64,000 nt of DNA from an uncultured Clostridia bacterium. GTDB lineage: Bacteria > Bacillota > Clostridia > Christensenellales > Aristaeellaceae. The stretch covers positions 1-64,000 of the forward strand of contig CANOHT010000014.1 of NCBI GenBank assembly GCA_947565865.1, given 5' to 3'. The notes below the pieces were generated by a model. That model had not been told where the DNA came from, did no database searches, and saw nothing but the letters and a program-made list of their open reading frames with translations. Of this stretch, positions 1 to 7,602 are shown piece after piece (positions within the stretch are counted from its first letter, which is position 1; every line of letters begins with the position of its first letter). The position numbers and the translations under genes are program-made.

Positions 1-107
1 ATTGCTTGATTCGATTAAAAATCACATATTTACAAAGAATGCGACGGATTTCGACAATTAAGCGAGATATGGACAGCCCTGGGGGAAGAAAGTAGGGATA
101 AAGACAT
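1..107 (+). other. Left edge; possible 3' end of a truncated gene
   Basis: Two plus-strand frames are open from the window edge, to a TAA at 59-61 and a TAG at 93-95. The terminator at 108-138 suggests that a plus-strand gene ends here. Neither reading gives a recognisable protein. The first 60 bases are AT-rich compared with everything to the right, so this may also be plain 3' untranslated sequence. No function is assigned. Confidence 0.25.
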
Positions 108-138
108 AAGGCCGGGAACGATCTTCCCGGCCTTTTTT
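108..138 (+). terminator. Rho-independent terminator
   Basis: An 11-bp stem (AAGGCCGGGAA / TTCCCGGCCTT) closes a five-base loop and runs into six T residues on the plus strand. The T tract favours termination of a gene entering from the left. On the minus strand it lies 33 bases beyond the Cys-rich gene and could serve that too, though without a good U tract. Confidence 0.8.
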
Positions 139-170
139 CTATGCCTGTTTTATAGGTAGATTGATGTTTA

Positions 171-848
171 TTATTCATCGCACACACTCTCGGCAAATTC
201 CTCGCACGGGGGAATCGGGCAGAAGCCGTAGCTGGGGATGAGCACCTCGACGTCCGCCAGAACCTTCAGAATGATGGTGGCGCACACCGTCATGCGGAAC
301 TGATTGTTGCCCAGGAAGGTGCCGGAGACGCAGATGGCGCTGACCATGCTCTCCAGGGTGTAGGGGACGATGGACTCATCAGGGATGGACAGCAGCACAT
401 CCATGTTCACGGAGACAACGCCCTTGCCGATGTACTCCACGCAGCGGCTGTCCACGAAGAGAATATCGATGGGGATGTCAACCGTGGCACGAACACGGGC
501 GAAGCAGGGACGGTCGCACAGCCGATCAACGGTCAGGTTGCGGATGGTGCCCTGGGTGGTGGTGGAGCGGCAGCTTTCAAAGGTGATGGGCGGCACGGGA
601 GCGGACGTGGGCGGAATGGTCTCCTGGTTCTCCTGGCAGCCGCAGCTGTTGCACTGGCAGTTATTGACCACCTGGGCGCAGCTGGTGATGGTCACCACCT
701 GGTTGTCAAGCTGCTGCTGCTTCAAGCAGCTGTCGTAGACGCGCTTGACCTGAACGCACACCTTTTCTTCCAGACCATCGGTAGCACATCCGTTGATGGC
801 GCCGGGGCAGCAGGCAGGGTTCGCGTTCTTGTAGGAGTAAAAGGACAT
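171..848 (-). CDS. Cys-rich putative spore-surface (coat/exosporium-like) protein
   Basis: 225 residues, no signal peptide and no membrane segment. The N-terminal third is rich in cysteine, with paired and spaced Cys around residues 13-18, 41, 57 and 64-71, followed by a Pro/Thr linker near residue 80. The C-terminal half is a beta-rich domain resembling Clostridia coat or exosporium proteins with repeated V-x-V strands ('VRATVDIPIDILFVDSRC' style) and ends in another Cys cluster. This architecture is typical of cross-linked spore-layer proteins, but I do not recognise a named family with certainty. The start is set by AAGGAGG at 859-865, ten bases upstream. A mother-cell sigma-factor-like promoter lies just above it. 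The gene stands alone between two terminators. Function is inferred, not shown. Confidence 0.6.
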   Translation of the reverse strand: MSFYSYKNANPACCPGAINGCATDGLEEKVCVQVKRVYDSCLKQQQLDNQVVTITSCAQVVNNCQCNSCGCQENQETIPPTSAPVPPITFESCRSTTTQGTIRNLTVDRLCDRPCFARVRATVDIPIDILFVDSRCVEYIGKGVVSVNMDVLLSIPDESIVPYTLESMVSAICVSGTFLGNNQFRMTVCATIILKVLADVEVLIPSYGFCPIPPCEEFAESVCDE

Positions 849-900
849 AGCATCAACGCCTCCTTGTGTTCGGCCCCCTCGTTGTGGAGCCTACACCAGC

Positions 901-926
901 AGAGTATGTGGCAAGGCGGTTGATGT
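901..926 (-). promoter_or_regulatory. Candidate sigma-K/sigma-E-type promoter
   Basis: On the minus strand an AC (926-925) is followed after 16 bases by CATACTCT (908-901). This resembles the mother-cell sigma-K pattern AC-N16/17-CATAnnnTA except for the last base. It would start transcription about 45 bases before the Cys-rich gene. The motif is short and could be chance, but it agrees with a spore-layer role. Confidence 0.35.
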
Positions 927-1310
927 GCGGACCAAAGATTTTCTTTTTCGGCTGATGGCGTGGCCTCTTGCCCGCGCTGCGATAAACCATTTCGAATTGC
1001 CGCGATGAAAGCCTTTGCCGTGTCGTGATCCTCTTTTCATACAAAAACGGCCAGCAGGCCGCTGCAAACTGCTGAGAAAGTTCTGGAAATCCCGGCAGAC
1101 CCTCTGACTGCTGAGCGAAAATTAACGAGACCCTTCGGAGCGTTAAAACGGGGCCAAACCGCTGTGCGATGATTCTGCGCTTTTGACCGAAAAAAGCCTT
1201 TGCATGAACGAACGGCTGGGAGAACAGCTTTGCCGTCTGACCCGTGCAATCATGCCAAAAAACGAAGCGAATCCCCTCAAAAAGCGGGGTGAGCGCTTTG
1301 AAGCAAACTA
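927..1310. other. Gene-free stretch
   Basis: About 380 bases between the Cys-rich gene and the rplS terminator. Open frames here are short, lack ribosome-binding sites and have unnatural composition. The only structure I see is a partial copy of the dispersed intergenic repeat (1196-1246) and a short GC stem near 1272-1287 (CCCC / GGGG). No RNA gene is recognised. Confidence 0.5.
1196..1246 (-). repeat. Partial copy (D) of dispersed intergenic repeat, inverted
   Basis: Read on the plus strand, this segment matches the reverse complement of the repeat downstream of glnN (about 23594-23640). By eye 34 of 41 positions agree, including the shared cores CGAACGG, GGGAGAAC and GCTTTGCCGT. The flanking blocks found in the other copies are not evident, so this is a fragment or a diverged copy. 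Confidence 0.55.
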
Positions 1311-1311
1311 A

Positions 1312-1333
1312 AAAGCGGCCCGAAGGCCGCTTT
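1312..1333 (-). terminator. rplS terminator with UUCG loop
   Basis: The minus strand reads AAAGCGGCC-TTCG-GGCCGCTTT followed by T residues, a 9-bp stem capped by a stable UUCG tetraloop. It begins ten bases beyond the rplS stop codon. Confidence 0.9.
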
Positions 1334-1343
1334 CTTGATGCGC

Positions 1344-1694
1344 TTACACGCGCTTGGCTTCCTTGATCTTGGCTGCCTTGCCCTGCAGAGAACGCAGGTA
1401 GTACAGCTTGGCGCGACGAACCTTGCCGCGGCGAACCACGTCAATGTGATCCACACGGGGAGAATGGATCGGGAACGTACGCTCCACGCCAATGCCATAG
1501 GACACGCGACGAACCGTAAAGGTCTCGCGAACGCCGCCATTGCGCTTGGCGATGACAGTGCCCTCAAAGGCCTGCAGACGCTCACGATTGCCTTCCACAA
1601 CCTTCACCCACACGCGAACCGTGTCGCCCACGTTGAAAGCAGGAAGATCCGTGCGCAGCTGCTTCGCCTCAATAGAACGGATAATTTCGCTCAT
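1344..1694 (-). CDS. rplS: 50S ribosomal protein L19
   Basis: 116 residues, the usual length. L19 sits at the 30S-50S interface of the large ribosomal subunit. The central stretch contains the family signature around GIGVERTFPIHSP, followed by the basic strand VRRGKVRRAKLYYLR and a Lys-rich tail. An AAGGAGG lies about eight bases before the ATG. The usual upstream partners trmD and rimM are absent, so rplS is monocistronic here, with its own promoter at 1787-1816 and its own terminator. The roughly 90-base leader could carry autoregulatory structure, as known for L19 in Firmicutes. I did not identify a specific fold. Confidence 0.98.
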   Translation of the reverse strand: MSEIIRSIEAKQLRTDLPAFNVGDTVRVWVKVVEGNRERLQAFEGTVIAKRNGGVRETFTVRRVSYGIGVERTFPIHSPRVDHIDVVRRGKVRRAKLYYLRSLQGKAAKIKEAKRV

Positions 1695-1786
1695 GATTGG
1701 TGCCTCCTTCCATCATAGACGTTCGTACCCGCCTCGCATGAGCGCGAGGAAAGCAGGCAGCGGACCGCCCGTATATCAACCAGAAT

Positions 1787-1816
1787 ATTATAGCATAAAC
1801 ATGCTGCCCAATGCAA
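1787..1816 (-). promoter_or_regulatory. rplS promoter
   Basis: The minus strand shows TTGCAT (1816-1811), an 18-base spacer and TATAAT (1792-1787) preceded by TGC, an extended -10. The expected start leaves a leader of about 85 bases before rplS. Confidence 0.75.
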
Positions 1817-1866
1817 GAGGTTTTGACGATTTTATCCGCACTTTTCCAGGCCGGCGTCCCTCACCC

Positions 1867-2667
1867 TCACTGGGCATAAATAATGTCTTCCCGAAGCCGA
1901 TACAGAGTCGCGCCGCGCCTCTTGTGGCAGAAAACCTCCGCCCACCACGTCACGTCCCTGATTTCGTCAAACTGGACAATGCCGTATCGCTCACCGTTGA
2001 CTTTTTTGCCCCGCATGTTGGAATCCATCCAGTGGATTTCATCGTTTTCGCTGTCCCAGTCGGCAATGATGATGGCGCTGTGAGCGCCCACGCCGTACTC
2101 GTAGTCACAGCTGATCTGGAAAAAATCCCCGCGCTTTGCCTGGCGCATGAAATCGCAGGCCAGGGCCATGTTTTCCTTCTTGGACAGACTGCTGTCATAG
2201 CGGAAACTGGCCGCGACCTCAAAGGGATTCCCCTGCTCCGCCGTTTTCTCCTCCCAGGCCAAACCATAATAGTAAGGTCGGCAGTCCTTCGCTGGCAGGT
2301 TATTGGGGATAATCAGCTGCGTTTCAGGATATGCGGCCATGCGGAAGTCCTCTCTGCATTGCCGGAACAGATAGGTCGTAAAATTCTTGCAGACATAAAT
2401 ATCACCGGAATAATGGGCGCGCTGCGCTTTGCCGTCGGCCTCCTCGTAAAGCTCCCGCCCCAGTTCAATGATGCGGTCAATGAAGTCCTCCCGTGGCGGC
2501 GGCGGCTCCGCAAGTCCCATTTCCTCCAGGGGCAGGGATACCTGCTCGTCGCCGTCCAGGCTCACATACTCCTCCACGTCCAAATCCCAGTCCTGATCCT
2601 CCTGAGCCAAGGCCGGGAAGGTCAGCGTCATCATCGCCAGCAGCAGGGCCAGCAATTTCCTCAGCAT
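1867..2667 (-). CDS. Secreted protein with cysteine-hydrolase-like (NlpC/P60- or C39-like) domain
   Basis: 266 residues. Residues 1-21 form a signal peptide (hydrophobic core, cleavage after ALA), so the protein is exported. An acidic, Pro-containing linker runs to about residue 60. The rest looks like a papain-like hydrolase: a candidate nucleophile Cys93 in YVCKNFTTYL at a helix start, His196 in GAHSAIII, and a polar third residue in WMDSN near 215-217. That order (Cys, His, Asp/Asn) matches NlpC/P60 and related amidases acting on peptides or peptidoglycan, but the family is not certain. The start follows GGGGAGGTGATACC. It is the last gene before the rplS promoter region and lies about 100 bases beyond the ATP-grasp gene. 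Confidence 0.6.
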   Translation of the reverse strand: MLRKLLALLLAMMTLTFPALAQEDQDWDLDVEEYVSLDGDEQVSLPLEEMGLAEPPPPREDFIDRIIELGRELYEEADGKAQRAHYSGDIYVCKNFTTYLFRQCREDFRMAAYPETQLIIPNNLPAKDCRPYYYGLAWEEKTAEQGNPFEVAASFRYDSSLSKKENMALACDFMRQAKRGDFFQISCDYEYGVGAHSAIIIADWDSENDEIHWMDSNMRGKKVNGERYGIVQFDEIRDVTWWAEVFCHKRRGATLYRLREDIIYAQ

Positions 2668-2770
2668 GGTATCACCTCCCCATGATTGTATCGCGAATGG
2701 CAGCTTTGCGCAATTCCTTTGATGAAGAATTTACAACTCCCCCGCCGCTCTTGCGGCAAAGGAAGACGGC

Positions 2771-3778
2771 TTAGATATCCATAAATTTTCTGAATTCCGG
2801 CAGAATCCCGATACCGTCCGGATAATGGGCGGCGAACTGGGGTACGGCATGGCTGGGGAAGCTGTTGCCCTCGATGAAGGTCGGGCCGTCCGGCGTGATG
2901 GCCACATCCCAGGCCACAAAGCGCATTTGAGGCACCTTCTTCGCGGCCTCCAGGCACATGGCCTTGGCCTCCTCCCAATAGGGCACCGTAAACCCGATGA
3001 TCTCCGTGCCGGTGATGGGATGCCTGGTATAGGTATTGCCAGCCTTATCCGCGCCCACGGTCAGCAGCGTACCACTGTCCAGGTCGATGCGCGCTGCCAT
3101 GCCGCCGCAGTCCACGTTATCCATGACCTTGCCGTTGCCGATGCGCAGGAAGGCATAGACAATTCCTTCCCGCTTATCCCCCAGCAGGGTGGCAATGCGG
3201 CATGTGTTCACCGATGTGGGGCACAGGGAGGCCATGGCCGGGTGCTGGATGACGATCTCCTCCAGAATACCGATGCCGTCCGCCTTCAGCCGTTTCAGGA
3301 AGCTTTCAGGGCCATCCTTCCAGTCTTCGGGGGTGTAGCGCTGAATCCCCTGACCGCTGGAGCCCTCCAGCGGCTTGCCGATAAGCTGGGGAAGCGCCAT
3401 CATCTGCGCCAGATCAGCGGGCTTGGTATCCTCCCGGATCAGCAGCCACTTGCGCGGAATCCATTCCTTAAACAATTCGTTGAATTGCGTCTTGTCGTCG
3501 AAAAAATGCCAGTAGGCCTTGTCGTTCATCCGGCGCACGATGTCATTGGAAATGCCCCGGGTGATGACCGTGCATCGCTGAGCGTCGTTGAGCTTGTACA
3601 TCTGGGCAATTTTGTAATCCACATAGCCCGCGTTATACTTCACGGCACAGCGCAGCATGTCCTGCAGCAGCCACAGCCGGCTGCGGCCGGAACGTTCCCT
3701 GAGCAGCGCCGTGGTTTTCCACATGGCCGCCCAGTCCATCTTCACCAAACGCTTGAAAAAGTAGGTCAGCCGGCTCAA
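2771..3778 (-). CDS. Sugar-transfer-associated ATP-grasp protein
   Basis: About 335 residues, cytoplasmic. The C-terminal two thirds match the ATP-grasp fold: the nucleotide-binding strand LIGKPLEGSSGQGIQ, an ILEE motif near the middle, and the metal-binding end FVAWDVAITPDGPTFIEGN. This resembles the family found near polysaccharide and cell-envelope genes (ATPgrasp_ST), whose members ligate an acid to an amine using ATP. The substrate is unknown. Start choice: an ATG at 3805 has almost no Shine-Dalgarno, while an in-frame TTG at 3778 is preceded by GGGAGG at optimal spacing, so I prefer 3778. It follows ychF by 47 bases and probably shares its transcript. Confidence 0.8.
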   Translation of the reverse strand: MSRLTYFFKRLVKMDWAAMWKTTALLRERSGRSRLWLLQDMLRCAVKYNAGYVDYKIAQMYKLNDAQRCTVITRGISNDIVRRMNDKAYWHFFDDKTQFNELFKEWIPRKWLLIREDTKPADLAQMMALPQLIGKPLEGSSGQGIQRYTPEDWKDGPESFLKRLKADGIGILEEIVIQHPAMASLCPTSVNTCRIATLLGDKREGIVYAFLRIGNGKVMDNVDCGGMAARIDLDSGTLLTVGADKAGNTYTRHPITGTEIIGFTVPYWEEAKAMCLEAAKKVPQMRFVAWDVAITPDGPTFIEGNSFPSHAVPQFAAHYPDGIGILPEFRKFMDI

Positions 3779-3825
3779 AAGAAAACCTCCCGTTTCATTT
3801 GACATTCATGGCGCCGCGCACAGCC

Positions 3826-4923
3826 TTACACATTGAAGCGGAACAGCGTGATGTCGCCGTCCTTCATCACATAGTCCTTGCCCTCGGAGCGCACCAGGCC
3901 CTTCTCCTTGCACGCGGCCATGGAACCCAGCTCGCGCAGAGTATCAAAGGGCACGATCTCCGCGCGGATAAAGCCCTTCTCGAAGTCCGTATGGATTTTG
4001 CCCGCCGCCTGGGGCGCCTTGGTGCCGTTGACGATGGTCCAGGCGCGGCACTCGTCCTCACCGGCGGTCAGAAAGGAAATCAGCCCCAGCAGCCGGTAGC
4101 AGGCGGTAATCAGCCGATCCAGGCCGCTCTGGCCGATGCCCAGCTCCTCGATAAACTCCGCCTTTTCCTCGGGCTCCATCTGGGCGATTTCCTCCTCGAT
4201 GGCGGCGGAAATCACCAGCACCTCGGCATGCTCCGCCTCGGCGATGGCCTGCACCCGCGAAAGGCCGGGAAGCTCCGCCACATCCTTGCCCAGGTCATCC
4301 TCCGCGATATTGGCGGCGTAAATGACGGGCTTGGTCGTCAGCAGGAACCAGCCATCCACCATTTCCCGTTCATCATCGGTCATGGGGCAGGTGCGGGCAG
4401 GCTTGCCGGCTTCCAGATGCGCGTAAAGGCGATCGGCCATATCGACCTCCGCCCCGGCCTTCTTGTCGCCGCCCCGGAAATTCTTCACGGCCTTGTCCTT
4501 TCGGCGCTGAACCGTCTCCATGTCCGCGAAGATCAATTCCAAATTGATGGTCTCGATGTCCCGGGCCGGATCAATGGAGCCGTCCACATGGATGATGTTC
4601 TCATCCTCAAAGCAGCGCACCACATGCACAATGGCGTCCACCTCGCGGATGTGGCTGAGGAACTTATTGCCAAGGCCCTCGCCATGGCTGGCGCCCTTGA
4701 CCAGACCGGCAATGTCAACGAACTCAATGGTGGTGGGCGTGATTTTCTTGGGATGATACATCTCCCCCAGCACGTCCAGACGGCTGTCCGGCACCAGCAC
4801 CACGCCGGTGTTGGGCTCAATGGTGCAGAAGGGATAATTCGCCGCCTGCGCCCCGGCTTTGGTAATCGCGTTAAAAAGGGTGCTTTTGCCCACGTTGGGC
4901 AGTCCCACTACGCCAAGCTTCAT
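3826..4923 (-). CDS. ychF: Redox-regulated Obg-like ATPase YchF
   Basis: 365 residues, full length. The P-loop GLPNVGKS is at residues 7-14 and is followed by the family-typical NYPFCTIEPN and DIAGLVKGASHGEGLG (switch regions). A coiled-coil insertion lies in the middle. The C-terminal TGS domain contains CRAWTIVNGTKAPQAAGKIH and ends FRFNV. YchF proteins hydrolyse ATP rather than GTP, bind ribosomes and respond to oxidative stress. The start is preceded by GAGGAGATC, and a sigma-A-type promoter sits 43 bases upstream. It is the first gene of the ychF/ATP-grasp unit. Confidence 0.97.
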   Translation of the reverse strand: MKLGVVGLPNVGKSTLFNAITKAGAQAANYPFCTIEPNTGVVLVPDSRLDVLGEMYHPKKITPTTIEFVDIAGLVKGASHGEGLGNKFLSHIREVDAIVHVVRCFEDENIIHVDGSIDPARDIETINLELIFADMETVQRRKDKAVKNFRGGDKKAGAEVDMADRLYAHLEAGKPARTCPMTDDEREMVDGWFLLTTKPVIYAANIAEDDLGKDVAELPGLSRVQAIAEAEHAEVLVISAAIEEEIAQMEPEEKAEFIEELGIGQSGLDRLITACYRLLGLISFLTAGEDECRAWTIVNGTKAPQAAGKIHTDFEKGFIRAEIVPFDTLRELGSMAACKEKGLVRSEGKDYVMKDGDITLFRFNV

Positions 4924-4965
4924 CGAAAGTGATCTCCTCTCGTATCATGGACATACATCCGTTCA

Positions 4966-4994
4966 ATTATAATAGAAGAGGAAGGAAAATGCAA
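4966..4994 (-). promoter_or_regulatory. ychF promoter
   Basis: The minus strand has TTGCAT (4994-4989), a 17-base spacer and TATAAT (4971-4966). It is divergent from the uppP promoter. Confidence 0.75.
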
Positions 4995-5063
4995 TCCATC
5001 GCCGGAAGTTTTCCTCTCCGGCTGTTCCGCGGCAAAGCAAATGCAAACATTTCCTTCCCCTTG

Positions 5064-5092
5064 GTGACATCCCGGCAGGATTGTGCTATACT
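5064..5092 (+). promoter_or_regulatory. uppP promoter
   Basis: GTGACA (5064-5069), 17 bases, TATACT (5087-5092) with an extended TGC directly before the -10. The start would lie about 65 bases before uppP. Confidence 0.65.
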
Positions 5093-5164
5093 ACTGCCCG
5101 TGCCCCTTCACGCAGGCGACAGCCTTTACAGCGGGGGGCGCCGACCTGAAAGGAGTTTTTCCGG

Positions 5165-6010
5165 ATGACGATCCTTCAAGCTGCTATTCTGGGCCTGACC
5201 CAAGGACTGGCTGAGTTTCTTCCCATTTCTTCCAGCGGTCACCTGCTGCTGGCCCGCATGCTCATGGGCATTTCCGACGAGGCTGCCGCCACCGGCGCGT
5301 ACATGATGCTGGACGTGCTGCTCCATGCCGGTACGCTGATCGCGGTGCTTATCGTCTTCTGGAAGGACTGGTGGGCCATCCTTCGCAACCCCTTCCGCTC
5401 CAAAACGCTGCTGATGCTCATCATCGCGTCCGTCCCCGCCTTGATTGTGGCGGTGTTCTTCAAGGACTTTGTGGAGCAGTTCTTCACCGGCTGGTTCCTG
5501 GGCGTCAGCTTCCTGATGACGGCGCTGTTTCTGCTCATCGCGGAGGCTGTCAGCCAGCGCAGACCAGGACGGGAGCTTCATCCCGGTCCGCGAAGCGCCG
5601 TTGTCATGGGCGTCATGCAGGCCATCGCGCTTCTGCCCGGGGTCTCCCGCAGCGGCAGCAGCCTGGCCGGCGGCGTAGTCTCCGGCCTGGATCGCCGGAG
5701 CGCCGCCAAGTTTTCCTTCATGATGAGCGCCCCCGCCATTGTGGGTTCCCTGATCTTCGAGGGCAAGGACGCCATCGAACTGGGTTACATCAAGGAGCTG
5801 GCGCTGATCCCCACCGCCGCAGGCGTTGTGGTGGCGGCTGTCAGCGGCTACCTGGCCATCCGCTTTATGCTGCGGCTCATCAGCCGAATCTCGCTGAATT
5901 GGTTCGGCCTGTACGTCGCCCTGCTGGGCCTGGCCATCCTGGTGCTGCAGCTGGCGGGCGTCCCTGCGCTGCCCGCCTTTGAGCTGCCCGTGCTGGCCGC
6001 CATGCCCTGA
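5165..6010 (+). CDS. uppP: Undecaprenyl-diphosphatase UppP/BacA
   Basis: 281 residues, polytopic membrane protein with about eight hydrophobic segments. It dephosphorylates undecaprenyl pyrophosphate to recycle the lipid carrier of peptidoglycan and wall polysaccharides, and can confer bacitracin tolerance. Both catalytic motifs are present: QGLAEFLPISSSGHL at residues 14-27 and PGVSRSGSSLAGG about residues 155-170. AAAGGAG precedes the ATG. The next gene, a D,D-carboxypeptidase with its own promoter, also acts on peptidoglycan. Confidence 0.97.
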   Translation: MTILQAAILGLTQGLAEFLPISSSGHLLLARMLMGISDEAAATGAYMMLDVLLHAGTLIAVLIVFWKDWWAILRNPFRSKTLLMLIIASVPALIVAVFFKDFVEQFFTGWFLGVSFLMTALFLLIAEAVSQRRPGRELHPGPRSAVVMGVMQAIALLPGVSRSGSSLAGGVVSGLDRRSAAKFSFMMSAPAIVGSLIFEGKDAIELGYIKELALIPTAAGVVVAAVSGYLAIRFMLRLISRISLNWFGLYVALLGLAILVLQLAGVPALPAFELPVLAAMP

Positions 6011-6020
6011 GCTTCTCGGC

Positions 6021-6049
6021 TGTACAAACACGGGATAAAATGCTATAAT
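6021..6049 (+). promoter_or_regulatory. Promoter of D,D-carboxypeptidase gene
   Basis: TGTACA (6021-6026), 17 bases, TATAAT (6044-6049), with TGC extending the -10. The -35 is imperfect. The start would lie about 35 bases before the gene. Confidence 0.6.
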
Positions 6050-6089
6050 ATCACTGGCCAACCAATGATGTGGAAAGGAGGGCGACGCC

Positions 6090-7538
6090 ATGCCACGGCG
6101 GCTGCTTTGCCTGTTGCTGACCCTCATGACGCTGCTGTGCGTCTTCCCCGCCTATGCCCTGGAAATACCGGAGCCCACCCTTTCCCCTGACGCCGCGCCC
6201 TACGATGCCGAGCATCCTGAGGATTTGGAGCCCGACCAGCTGTACGCGGTATCCGCTATATTGGTGGAAGCCAAGTCCGGCCTGGTCATTTTCGAGAAGA
6301 ACGCCGATCAGCTGATGTACCCCGCGTCCACCACCAAAATCATGACCGGCCTGCTCGCCATCCTCTTTGGCGACCTGGACGCCACCTATACCGTCACCGC
6401 GGCCGACCTGGACTTCGGCGGGGAAAGCGACGTGACGGACATCGACCTGCGCGAGGGCGAGGAAATGCCCGTCATCGACCTGCTCTACGGCGCGATGATT
6501 CAGTCGGGCAACGACGCGGCCAACGCCCTGGCCTCCTCCGTGTCAGGCAGTATCCCGGCCTTCGTGGATTTGATGAACCAGGCGGCGGCGGCCTATGGCT
6601 GCACCAGCACCCACTTCGCCAACCCCCACGGCCTGCACAACGACAGTCACTACACCACCGTCCGGGACATGGCGCTCATCGCCCGGGAAGCCATGCAGAA
6701 CGATATTTTTCGTCAGGTGGTGTCCACCACCAGCTATACCGCCGCCCGCACCAACCTGATGCGATCCCGCACCTGGGGCACCGGCATCCAGCTGATGGTC
6801 CCCGGCACCGACGAAAGCGCAAACAAATACTATTATCCTGACGCCATCGGCATTAAAACGGGCACCACCTCCATGGCGGGCTACTGCTTTGTGGGCGCGG
6901 CCGAGCGCGACGGCGTAGAGCTGATCTCCGTGGTCTTCTTCACCGGCAAGCGGGCACGCTGGGCGGACACCATTAAGATGATGGACTACGGCTTCAGCCA
7001 ATATGTGAGCGTATCGCCCATCGACCTGTACAACATGAACCCCATTACCCTGGAGACCACCGGCTTTTCACTCAACGACAGCGCCTTAGGCTCCCTGCCG
7101 CTCACCTGCGTGCCGGCAGATTCCTCCCGAACGGCGTCCATCATCGCCACCCGGGATCAGGTGGAGCTGATGGCCTCCAACCTGCGGGACACCGTGCTGA
7201 TCGAGTACTCCCGGGATTTCGTGGCTCCGATCCAAGCTGGGGAAGTCATGGGCGTGATGACCTACTTCCCGGAGGATGGCGACCCCATCGAGTACAACCT
7301 GCTGGCCGGCAGGAGCATCGACAAGCGGGAGAACGCCCCGAAGACCCTGGAAGAGATCGTCGCCATGACGGACGCTGATCCCAACCCCTTCCCGCCCTTC
7401 ACGCTGGAAATCGGCCTGTATCTGATCCTCCCCATCATCGCGCTGCTGCTGATGATCTGGCTGCTTCGCAAGCTGATCCGCAGGCGCAGGGTTCACAACG
7501 CCCGGATGCCCAAGATCAAGAGCAGGTATCTGAAATAA
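6090..7538 (+). CDS. D-alanyl-D-alanine carboxypeptidase (penicillin-binding protein, S11 family)
   Basis: 482 residues. An N-terminal signal peptide (residues 1-23) exports the enzyme, which trims the terminal D-Ala of peptidoglycan pentapeptides. The S11 catalytic triad of motifs is complete: Ser80-Thr-Thr-Lys83, Ser139-Gly-Asn141 and Lys256-Thr-Gly258. A C-terminal beta domain (PBP5-C-like) follows. The protein ends with a transmembrane helix (LYLILPIIALLLMIWLL) and a basic tail, an integral anchor rather than the usual amphipathic helix. It resembles DacF/DacB of spore formers. GGAAAGGAGGG precedes the start. It lies directly after uppP and ends at a bidirectional terminator. Confidence 0.95.
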   Translation: MPRRLLCLLLTLMTLLCVFPAYALEIPEPTLSPDAAPYDAEHPEDLEPDQLYAVSAILVEAKSGLVIFEKNADQLMYPASTTKIMTGLLAILFGDLDATYTVTAADLDFGGESDVTDIDLREGEEMPVIDLLYGAMIQSGNDAANALASSVSGSIPAFVDLMNQAAAAYGCTSTHFANPHGLHNDSHYTTVRDMALIAREAMQNDIFRQVVSTTSYTAARTNLMRSRTWGTGIQLMVPGTDESANKYYYPDAIGIKTGTTSMAGYCFVGAAERDGVELISVVFFTGKRARWADTIKMMDYGFSQYVSVSPIDLYNMNPITLETTGFSLNDSALGSLPLTCVPADSSRTASIIATRDQVELMASNLRDTVLIEYSRDFVAPIQAGEVMGVMTYFPEDGDPIEYNLLAGRSIDKRENAPKTLEEIVAMTDADPNPFPPFTLEIGLYLILPIIALLLMIWLLRKLIRRRRVHNARMPKIKSRYLK

Positions 7539-7552
7539 CGCTTACCATACAA

Positions 7553-7590
7553 AATCGCCGCGACTCCAGTTTGATGGAATCGCGGCGATT
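7553..7590. terminator. Bidirectional terminator
   Basis: An 11-bp stem (AATCGCCGCGA / TCGCGGCGATT) with a smaller inner stem (CTCCA/TGGAA region) lies between convergent genes. T-rich runs follow on both strands (TTGGTTTT on plus, TTTTG on minus). Confidence 0.8.
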
Positions 7591-7602
7591 GGTTTTGGCC
7601 GC

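Noticed and set aside
853..1249. Short minus-strand frames in the gene-free stretch
   Set aside because: They have no ribosome-binding site, their composition is Arg-rich and irregular, and they overlap the repeat fragment.
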